DNA of 64,000 bases from Paucibacter aquatile (lineage in GTDB: Bacteria > Pseudomonadota > Gammaproteobacteria > Burkholderiales > Burkholderiaceae_C), in assembly GCF_002885975.1 (NCBI RefSeq), contig NZ_POSP01000003.1, positions 2,170,001 through 2,234,000 on the forward strand. The letters run 5' to 3'. Below are positions 45,004 through 51,987 of the stretch, one piece after another. Made by a program: the position numbers and the translations under genes. The notes under the pieces were generated by a model. That model ran no database searches, was not told the origin of the DNA, and worked only from the letters and a program-made list of their open reading frames with translations. Numbering within the stretch: position 1 is the first letter of the stretch; every line of letters starts with the position of its first letter.

Positions 45004-45942
45004 TCAGGCGGTCGCGGCCTGACCAGCGCGGTGACGATGGTAATTGGCTTCGAACTCAGCAGGCGGCACATGGCCCAGCGGCCCCATCAGCCGGTGATGG
45101 TTGAACCAGGCGACCCATTCCAGTGTTGCCAGTTCCACCGCCTGCTTGGTCTTCCAAGGCCCGCGCCGGTGAATGACCTCGGCCTTGTACAGCCCGTTGA
45201 TGGTCTCGGCCAGTGCGTTGTCGTAGCTGTCGCCCTTGGAACCCACTGAGGGCTCGATTCCGGCCTCGGCCAACCGCTCGCTGTAGCGGATAGACACGTA
45301 TTGCGACCCACGGTCGGAGTGATGCACCAGGCCATCGGACGGCTTGCGGTCGTACAGCGCCTGCTCCAATGCGTCGAGTACGAACTCGGTGTGCATCGAA
45401 CTGCTCTGACGCCAACCCACGATGCGCCGGCTGAACACGTCGATGACGAACGCTACATACACCCAGCCCTGCCAGGTTGAGACATAGGTGAAGTCCGAGA
45501 CCCACAGCTGGTTCGGCCGCTCGGCCCGGAACTGCCGATTGACGCGGTCCAACGGGCATGGCGCCTTGGGATCGGGAATGGTGGTGCGCACGGCCTTGCC
45601 TCGGCGCACACCCTGCAGCCCGAGCTGGCGCATCAGCCGCTCGACGGTGCAGCGCGCCACGGCGACGCCTTCGCGGTTGAGCTGGCGCCAGACCTTCTCG
45701 GCGCCGTAGACCTGATGGTTGGCCTGCCAGACGCGCTGCACCTGCGGTAGCAGTTGCACATCGCGCTGGGCTCGCAAAGAGCGCAAGGCCGGGCTGCGCT
45801 GACAAGCGACGTGGCGCCAGTAAGCCGATGGGGCAATCTGCAGGACGCGGCAGATCGGCTCGACCCCAAGCTGCTGGCGGTGCTGGTCGATGAACGCCTT
45901 CAGGACTTGATGCGGCGGTCGAGCTCCGCCTGGGCGAAAAAC
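45004..45942 (-). CDS. IS3-family transposase OrfB (DDE catalytic part)
   Basis: Expressed as an OrfAB fusion by -1 frameshifting at GTTTTTC (45936-45942). The frame continues as VFRPGGARPPHQVLKAFIDQ, then a HTH_21-like segment (VLQIAPSAYWRHVACQRSPA). The integrase core is complete: LWVSDFTYVSTWQGWVYVAF (first Asp), LVHHSDRGSQYVS (second Asp) and KGDSYDNALAETINGLYKAE (Glu), followed by the usual Lys-rich end. All DDE residues are present, so the element may still be active. Confidence 0.9.
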   Translation of the reverse strand, partial: VFRPGGARPPHQVLKAFIDQHRQQLGVEPICRVLQIAPSAYWRHVACQRSPALRSLRAQRDVQLLPQVQRVWQANHQVYGAEKVWRQLNREGVAVARCTVERLMRQLGLQGVRRGKAVRTTIPDPKAPCPLDRVNRQFRAERPNQLWVSDFTYVSTWQGWVYVAFVIDVFSRRIVGWRQSSSMHTEFVLDALEQALYDRKPSDGLVHHSDRGSQYVSIRYSERLAEAGIEPSVGSKGDSYDNALAETINGLYKAEVIHRRGPWKTKQAVELATLEWVAWFNHHRLMGPLGHVPPAEFEANYHRHRAGQAATA

Positions 45943-46223
45943 GCGCTGGCCAGCTTCAGAATCTCGTTGGCCTTGCGCAGCTCGCGCACCTCTCGTTCCA
46001 GTTCCTTGATGCGCTGAGCCTCCGCAGTCGAGACACCGTCTCGCTGGCCGGCATCGACCTCGTGCTGCTTGACCCAGGTGTGCAAGGTCTGCGGCACGCA
46101 GCCGATCTTGTCGGCGATGGATTCGATGGCCGCCCACTGCGACGGATGTTCTGCTCGGTGCTCCAGCACCATGCGCACGGCACGCTCACGCACCTCGGGC
46201 GAAAACTTCGGGGACTTCTTCAT
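45900..46223 (-). CDS. IS3-family OrfA (HTH DNA-binding part)
   Basis: A 107-aa protein, MKKSPKFSPEVRERAVRMVL, with an HTH (AIESIADKIGCVPQTLHTWV) and a C-terminal leucine zipper (RIKELEREVRELRKANEIL). It ends after the frameshift site in AQAELDRRIKS. It binds the terminal repeats and is the N-terminal part of the OrfAB transposase. Confidence 0.9.
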   Translation of the reverse strand: MKKSPKFSPEVRERAVRMVLEHRAEHPSQWAAIESIADKIGCVPQTLHTWVKQHEVDAGQRDGVSTAEAQRIKELEREVRELRKANEILKLASAFFAQAELDRRIKS

Positions 46224-46314
46224 GGCTCCATTCTCCAGAGTTGGAGCCTCCTCAAAACCCGGGGCGATTCAGACACCATGTCAGACGCCAAGCCGACCAG
46301 TCGCCGGCGACACG

Positions 46315-46533
46315 ATGCAGCCCCGAAACGTCAAGTCATTGACACAGCGACCGCGGATCAACTACTCGGATAGCCAGAAGGCGCTGATCTGGGAGCGTTG
46401 GAGAGCAGGTTGGATGCTGCACGAGATTGAGAAGCTTTTCGACTGGGGTCACTCCTCAATTCACCGGATCATTGCTGAGACCGGCAGGATTCGCCCAACC
46501 GTCCAGGCCATCCGCAAGGCGCCCCGAGCGCTG
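46315..46533 (+). pseudogene. IS30-family transposase remnant (N-terminal HTH)
   Basis: From ATG 46315 the frame reads RPRINYSDSQKALIWERWRA, then LFDWGHSSIHRIIAETGRIR and P, the characteristic N-terminal HTH of IS30-type transposases. Homology is lost at about 46,533, where the convergent amidase gene ends; the DDE domain is missing. The IS3 element borders it on the left. It is a truncated relic of an earlier insertion. Confidence 0.7.
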
Positions 46534-46534
46534 G

Positions 46535-47413
46535 TCAGTATTTGTTGCCGGTGTACCTGGGGTCCCACGCTTGGGGAATCGGGCGGCCGGTATCGATGCT
46601 GTATGTCTTCCCACCGTCTGACAGCCCAAATTCGTCTTGGGCCCAGATACCGACCTGTTGCCATATCAACGAGCCAGGGTCGGACTGACGGTCCTTGCTC
46701 GACTGGCGGTGCGGGTGGATGTGCGTAATCTTGCCGCCGTTGGCAGCAACCGTGTCGATGATGAGTTTGACGCAGGCTCTTGCGGCATCCATTTGCGCTG
46801 CGGGCAGGGTCATCGGCGTTCGTTTCGGAGCGGGTGGCTTGGGCTGCCAGAGCGTATTGGGTTGACCGTCGATGCCGGAGAACCAACCGTCAATCTCGAT
46901 GCCGATGGTCCAACGGTTGAAAGCGCCAGCGTGGTTGCAGACCTCGGTGAGGTCGTAGAGCTGGATGGTTTTTCCAAGACGCGAAATGCCAAAGTGAATT
47001 GGCACGCTGTGCCACCGCTCCGGCTTTTCGCCCAACTGCGACGCGGTCTGATGGAGGACGATTGCCTTCACATCTTTCCACTTCATGTTGGGCTGCGACT
47101 TCGAGCGCCCGTCATGCGGATGCTTGTTGCGCTCGTCGAAAAACTTGCCAACTGGAGCGACCGCTGCAAGCGCGGCGAAGGCGCGCTCCACGGCCGCGGC
47201 TCCCGCAACGGAGATGCTCTTTGGCTGTTCATCAGTCGGAGCCTGCATCTTCTCGAGTACTAGGAACTCGCCATACGCTCGGAGCGTCTCGTCACCGAGG
47301 GCACCGTCGGCGCCGAAGCGGGGGAGGACGTATCCCAGAGCCAGTAAGTGCTGCTGGATGGTCTTCACGTACGGGTCTTGCGACCCCTTCTTCAGAGCGC
47401 TGCTCAACGGCAT
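46535..47413 (-). CDS. N-acetylmuramoyl-L-alanine amidase with peptidoglycan-binding domain
   Basis: A 292-aa protein, GGGAGACC before its ATG. Residues 8-55 are a peptidoglycan-binding repeat (GSQDPYVKTIQQHLLALGYV ... GDETLRAYGEFL). Residues 110-260 are an amidase_2/PGRP-like domain with AIVLHQTAS (first zinc His), VCNHAGAFNRWTIGIEIDG and IHPHRQSSKDRQSDPG (second His and catalytic Lys region). The enzyme would cut the MurNAc-L-Ala bond. There is no signal peptide, so it needs a holin, lysis or special secretion to reach the wall, as with phage endolysins and some effectors. Its place in the island cargo is unexplained. Confidence 0.85.
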   Translation of the reverse strand: MPLSSALKKGSQDPYVKTIQQHLLALGYVLPRFGADGALGDETLRAYGEFLVLEKMQAPTDEQPKSISVAGAAAVERAFAALAAVAPVGKFFDERNKHPHDGRSKSQPNMKWKDVKAIVLHQTASQLGEKPERWHSVPIHFGISRLGKTIQLYDLTEVCNHAGAFNRWTIGIEIDGWFSGIDGQPNTLWQPKPPAPKRTPMTLPAAQMDAARACVKLIIDTVAANGGKITHIHPHRQSSKDRQSDPGSLIWQQVGIWAQDEFGLSDGGKTYSIDTGRPIPQAWDPRYTGNKY

Positions 47414-47666
47414 GACGGTCTCCCTTGGGCGCTAGGTGTGCGCGGTATGCGCAGCCATCCACTAGCGTTGGCGGATGCATCCGATGGTCAGTTCCCTCGC
47501 AGCACCGGCAAATGCGTACATGTCCCACGTGGTTTTTCCTCAAGTCGAAGGATGCGGGGCTGAGGTGTTGCTGCAATTGCTGGCGTCTGGCTCCCAGCGA
47601 CGCGTTCGACGTTCAGGCCTTGAGGGTTCTGCCCAGGCCCGCGCTTGATGGCCATCATCACCACTC

Positions 47667-47795
47667 GTGATTCCCGACGACCTCGATACGCTCAATGCCA
47701 AGCAGCTGTGCGACGCCCCGCGTGTCGCGCGCTGAGGCCGCGTTCAAGCAGGTTGTCATCGACAAGCTCACCCACGAGCATGCGATCCGTAAAGG
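47667..47795 (+). pseudogene. IS66-family transposase (tnpC) N-terminal remnant
   Basis: In one frame the sequence reads VIPDDLDTLNAKQL, and after a frameshift FKQVVIDKLTHEHAIRK, which together match the coiled-coil N terminus of IS66 TnpC proteins (DLDTLNAxQL ... FKQxxIDKLTHEMAxLKR). The frame is broken and the rest of the transposase is absent. The remaining 47,414-47,910 gap shows no other gene. Confidence 0.55.
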
Positions 47796-47910
47796 AACAG
47801 CACGGACAGCCTTGCCAGCCACCCAGTGCGCGTCTGTTCTCCACTAACTTGATGATGGCTCAGAGAGCTCCTCTGGCTACCCTTCGGCGCCCTCAACACT
47901 GGTGAGTTCC

Positions 47911-50673
47911 ATGTCCGGACTACAGCTCGACGAAGACTTGGTGAAGAAGCTCAAGGCGTGGACCGCAACGACGGACTTGCCTGCGGCATTGAAGGCCTTG
48001 GGTGTCAAGCAGCAGTGGCAACTGCTGCTGACGCCGCTGGGCCAATTGCCGCAGGAGCCGGAGCCGGAAGTCTCGTTACCGCTCCTGGACAAAACCGCCA
48101 CTTCGAAGACCTCACAGTTCGGCTGGGACTGGAGTGCTACGGCAGGAGGAACAGCCGCCATCACGGTTGACGTGATCGACGAGGCGCTATTGGACAAGCT
48201 GAAGATTGAGCCGGGCAAGGAGCGCATCGCACTCTCCGTCGGAGCCGACCTGGCGCTGAGCGCGGGCATGAAGGGAAACCAGGCCATTAGCACCTGGGGA
48301 CAGGCTACTGCTGCATTCTCTGCAGCCGCTGACGCGAAGCTGCACTGGTACTTCGGCGACGATACGACCAAGCTGCTCATCGACGCATTGGCGGGATCGC
48401 GACGGTATTGGCTGCTGCCCAATGACTACGCCGGACTGATGTCGCTCGCGCCCGAACCGGACTTCTGGGGATTGCGGCTGGATCTCAACGGTAAGCTCCA
48501 AGCGCAGCTGAGCGTTGGCGCGAAGCAGGGGTGGAGCGGCTGGACCTACGGTCTCAACGGGGACCGGGCAGAGATCGGGCTGAGCATCAGCGTGGATGCC
48601 AGCGTGAAGTTCGCAAAATCGGCTGAGGTCAGCTTCCACGTACGGCCGGAGCGTCGACATGAGACCTGGGGCTTAAAGGTCGAGCTGGAAGTGCTCGACG
48701 CGCGGTCCGACGCTTTCACGCTGACGCTGGCTGCTTCGCTGGACCTAAGCGCATTGGCTGCAAGTGCGGAACGTGCACTTCGCGCGGCCTGGCCTGAGAT
48801 CAACCCGGCGGCGCTGGATGTCCTGACGAAGCCGGGCACCGCGCTTGGCAAGAAGATCGTGGACATCGTCAACGCGAAGCTTTCCGATGCTGACGTCAAC
48901 AAGCTGGCACTCATCGCACTAGGCCAGGCTGATGCTGCGGCCGCCAAGGCCGACTGGGTTGAAAAGCTCACCAAGCCGCTGACCGATGCGCTAGACGGCT
49001 CGCTCGATGTCATCGCTGGCAACGCCGCAGACGCGGATGCATTGGTCAGCAGTTGGCTGGATCGCTTGCTCGGCGACACGCAGCTCACTGCCGGCCTCAA
49101 GACGACCTTGAAGGATGCTGCGAAATCTGCGCTGACCGAAGCGACGGCGCAATGGAAGGCTGAAGTCGACAAGGTGACGGCAGCCATCACTGGCAAGACT
49201 GGCGACGCGCTGGATCTCATCCTCAAGCCACTTGGCGCGCTGGGCGACAAGATCGACAAGGAGCTGAAGCGGCTCAACGGGGCGGTGCCAGAGTCCGTCG
49301 TCAGTGCGCTGACTGCCTATGGCAAGGCCAGAAAGCGACTGCTGGCTGCCCTGTCTGACGCGAAGAAGGCCAAGCTCGGGCTCACATTGGCCGAGCAGAT
49401 CCAGCGCAGCAAGTCCCGCGGCATTGCAGTTGCTGGGTGGTTCAGCGGCATGGGAGACCAGGTCGCCGCGCAGAACCTGTATCACTCGCTGTGCAGCGGA
49501 CGCATTGCGCTGCTCGGAGACCTTGTCGACGCCGCGCAGGCGGGGCATTCGTTCGAACTCGATTCTGGCTGGCTGACCAGCACGGCCAAGGAGGTCGAGA
49601 ACCAATCGGCTGTGCTCTCGGTGTTCGGATCCGACTTCACCGACAAGCGGGTGAGCCTGCTGGACATGGAGTTCAAGGCCGACCTGTGGGGACGACTGAT
49701 TGCGGCCAAGGCGATCGCCAGCGTTGACTCGCGCACGTTGAACCCCTGGCTTGAGCGCACGGCAGCTTTGGCCGTGAGCGCCAACCTGAACGCGGCAGAC
49801 GGCATCAAGCGCCTGGAGGTGAAGCTGGACGGCGCGTTTACGGCGCGTGGCAAGAAGATCGACCAGGACGGCGTGCAAGACCTGGTCGACAGCTATGCGG
49901 CGCTTGTGGGCATCCGCCCGCCGCGCGACATCGGCCTGCTGCTCGGGGCGCCAAACGCGCAGGAGAAGAAAGAGGCGTTCTGGCGCGACCTCACCATCGC
50001 GGTGCCGGTCAAGCTGAATCCAGCCGACTGGAAGAAGTTCGAGGATCGGCCGCGCGATTTTGTTCTGCGAGCCTTCCTGCGTCGAGGCCTTCAGTGCCTG
50101 GACCAGGTTTACGCGGGCAAGAAGGGGTTCAACCACACATCGCCGTCCCAGGCGCTGCGAGAGAAGGCTGACGAGGTCTTCAAAGGCGACACAGACGTCG
50201 GACGCATGGTCGCCTACCTCGGTGAATTCGAGTTGCGACACGTGAATCCCAGAGAACCTGACATCTCCTACGCGACCCGCTTGCACTACCCCGGCGTCAA
50301 GAACTCTGCCGGGATCACGGATACAAACCTGCAGTTCACCGTATTCCATCGCTTCGCCGGCGTGCTTCGTGCAGCGGCCACCCTTCATGGAGCCGCTTCT
50401 GGGCTCCGGCAGGCCATCCTCGACGGGCCGCCATCGGAACTGCCAACTGCCGTGCGAGACCGCGTCGAACGACCGTTGCGCGACATTCGTGACGCACTGG
50501 AAGCGGTTGCCGTGGCCAGCCAGACTTTGAGTGGATTTGGCGAAGACTTGAGCTGGCCCTTCGGTACTTTCGTACTGGCCATGGCGGAACTAACGGACAT
50601 CCTGCCGCCTGGATTCCTGATGGTGGCAGAGAAGCTAGGTGCTGAGGCGCCCATCCCGCTGCTGGTCGCATGA
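47911..50673 (+). CDS. large protein of unknown family in the island
   Basis: A 920-aa protein; ATG 47911 is used, with an in-frame GTG three codons earlier. No signal peptide and no domain I recognise. Residues about 60-300 are rich in alternating hydrophobic strands (ERIALSVGADLALSAGMKG, GLRLDLNGKLQAQLSVGAK, RAEIGLSISVDASVKFAKSA), reminiscent of a beta-sandwich or barrel. Residues about 310-520 are amphipathic helices full of Ala, Lys and Asp (LGKKIVDIVNAKLSDADVNK, LKTTLKDAAKSALTEATAQW). The last 350 residues are mixed, with one Cys pair. A structural, scaffold or membrane-associating role is possible. It lies 220 bp upstream of the membrane-protein gene on the same strand, separated by an 81-bp repeat. 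Confidence 0.75.
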   Translation: MSGLQLDEDLVKKLKAWTATTDLPAALKALGVKQQWQLLLTPLGQLPQEPEPEVSLPLLDKTATSKTSQFGWDWSATAGGTAAITVDVIDEALLDKLKIEPGKERIALSVGADLALSAGMKGNQAISTWGQATAAFSAAADAKLHWYFGDDTTKLLIDALAGSRRYWLLPNDYAGLMSLAPEPDFWGLRLDLNGKLQAQLSVGAKQGWSGWTYGLNGDRAEIGLSISVDASVKFAKSAEVSFHVRPERRHETWGLKVELEVLDARSDAFTLTLAASLDLSALAASAERALRAAWPEINPAALDVLTKPGTALGKKIVDIVNAKLSDADVNKLALIALGQADAAAAKADWVEKLTKPLTDALDGSLDVIAGNAADADALVSSWLDRLLGDTQLTAGLKTTLKDAAKSALTEATAQWKAEVDKVTAAITGKTGDALDLILKPLGALGDKIDKELKRLNGAVPESVVSALTAYGKARKRLLAALSDAKKAKLGLTLAEQIQRSKSRGIAVAGWFSGMGDQVAAQNLYHSLCSGRIALLGDLVDAAQAGHSFELDSGWLTSTAKEVENQSAVLSVFGSDFTDKRVSLLDMEFKADLWGRLIAAKAIASVDSRTLNPWLERTAALAVSANLNAADGIKRLEVKLDGAFTARGKKIDQDGVQDLVDSYAALVGIRPPRDIGLLLGAPNAQEKKEAFWRDLTIAVPVKLNPADWKKFEDRPRDFVLRAFLRRGLQCLDQVYAGKKGFNHTSPSQALREKADEVFKGDTDVGRMVAYLGEFELRHVNPREPDISYATRLHYPGVKNSAGITDTNLQFTVFHRFAGVLRAAATLHGAASGLRQAILDGPPSELPTAVRDRVERPLRDIRDALEAVAVASQTLSGFGEDLSWPFGTFVLAMAELTDILPPGFLMVAEKLGAEAPIPLLVA

Positions 50674-50793
50674 CCTGAACGTCCCGGGCCAGCGCTGCCT
50701 TGAGCGGAGCTAGTGCCCTGGGCCAGGAAAAGAAAGAGCCCCGACAGATGGACGAGGCTTGGAACTACACGCTGTCGCGGAGCCTGCTCAGGG

Positions 50794-50874
50794 AGTGTGT
50801 GTGCCAGCCACAGATTGACCCCTTTGCGGGGGTTCTGCCGAGCACCGGCCAACCCGGCGATTGCAACGTCGCTT
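50794..50874 (+). repeat. 81-bp direct repeat, copy 1
   Basis: Begins AGTGTGTGTGCCAGCCACAG and ends GCGATTGCAACGTCGCTT; 72 of 81 positions match copy 2 at 61329-61409 in the same orientation. It lies 22 bp before the ATG of the membrane-protein gene. Confidence 0.85.
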
Positions 50875-50896
50875 CCGGCCCTGAGGGAGTAGAGCT

Positions 50897-51928
50897 ATGA
50901 ACATGATGCGAATGTCCTTTGCACTGTGGGTTTTCGTTCTAGCCCTGCCGCTCACTGCGGCAGGTGCCGACGACCGAAGTGCAGCAGACACCACGATCTC
51001 CACGTCCGCGGGCGAGGAGAAGGAAATTTGCACTGGGGCGAAAGCCACAATTAAGGAAGGGCCCAAGTACGGAACGTTGCGGATGACGGGCGATCCCTCC
51101 AAGGAAGAGCCGGTCCATGTCTTCTACAAAGCCGCCGAAGCTGCGACCGCAGTTAGCGAAAAGCTGACCTGTGCGACCGGCAGCGGCGAAAGGAAGTTGA
51201 CTATCGAGGTTGTTCCGAAGGGACGTAACAACACGACTGGCTTCAGCGACGAGGTCTATCCCGAGGCCTTCAAGGCCCTGTTTCTCCTGCTCGCCGTGGC
51301 GACCGTCCTCGAGTCGGCGCTGGCCATACTTTTCAACTGGCGACCCTTCGTCGAGACCCTCAATGCCCGCGCTGTGCGGCCTGTCGTCTCGTTGGCTGCG
51401 TCGCTGTTCCTGGTTTTTCAGTTCAAGCTCGACGTCGTGACAGGGCTGGCGAAGCTGATCTCGCCGCAGGTCCCCGCGCTCGACTGGAGCGGAAAGATCC
51501 TGACAGCAATGGTGCTCGCGGGTGGCAGCGCTGCAGTTAACCACCTAATGGTGTCGCTCGGGTTCCGCCAGTTGCGCACACCTGAAAACACCACGCCGAA
51601 GCCGCCTACGGGCAAAGGTTGGATCTCCGTTCGCATCGTTCGCTCGGAGTTGATCAAGGGGCCAGTCACGGTCTGCATTGGCGTGGACTCTGGAACGGGC
51701 GTGCCTGTCGTCGCCAGCCTCGACAATTCGACGCGCGCCAAGCTGCGCTACTTCTTGCGCGACCGTGGACGATTTCCCGCCTGGGGCGGCTATGCCATGA
51801 AAACGGGCGACAAGGTCACCGTAAAGGTGCGTGCGGCACGCGAGGACGGGACGGGGCACATCGAAGACGAGTGGGGACCCGAGGTGATAGGGGAAGGCGC
51901 GATCATCGACCTCAAGTTCACCATCTGA
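50897..51928 (+). CDS. membrane protein with periplasmic and cytoplasmic domains, unknown family
   Basis: A 343-aa protein with GAGGGAG nine bases before its ATG. A signal peptide or anchor (MRMSFALWVFVLALPLTAAGA) leads into a ~95-residue external domain with two cysteines (EICTGAKATI, KLTCATGSGERK) that may form a disulfide. Three hydrophobic helices follow (ALFLLLAVATVLESALAILF, VVSLAASLFLVFQFKLDVV, ILTAMVLAGGSAAVNHLMV). The C-terminal 110 residues are a beta-rich domain (GWISVRIVRSELIKGPVTVC, GDKVTVKVRAARED). It starts the cluster with the protease and NTPase genes, ending 60 bp before the next start, and is a candidate membrane sensor or effector. Confidence 0.8.
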   Translation: MNMMRMSFALWVFVLALPLTAAGADDRSAADTTISTSAGEEKEICTGAKATIKEGPKYGTLRMTGDPSKEEPVHVFYKAAEAATAVSEKLTCATGSGERKLTIEVVPKGRNNTTGFSDEVYPEAFKALFLLLAVATVLESALAILFNWRPFVETLNARAVRPVVSLAASLFLVFQFKLDVVTGLAKLISPQVPALDWSGKILTAMVLAGGSAAVNHLMVSLGFRQLRTPENTTPKPPTGKGWISVRIVRSELIKGPVTVCIGVDSGTGVPVVASLDNSTRAKLRYFLRDRGRFPAWGGYAMKTGDKVTVKVRAAREDGTGHIEDEWGPEVIGEGAIIDLKFTI

Positions 51929-51987
51929 GTGGTGGCTGATGAAATCGCATGCGAGTCCAACTCGTAACCAAAGTCCGCGAGGCCGAC

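Larger units (their letters stand above)
44961..46275 (-). mobile_element. IS3-family insertion sequence, intact
   Basis: A 1315-bp element with 30-bp terminal inverted repeats, 27/30 identical (left begins TGACTGAATCGCCCC; right, on the complementary strand, TGTCTGAATCGCCCC). It contains two overlapping reverse-strand frames, orfA and orfB, with a slippery site between them. No clear 3-4-bp target duplication is visible. It inserted less than 100 bp inside the left end of the 19-kb island and next to an IS30 remnant, so it arrived after or together with other insertions there. Confidence 0.9.
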
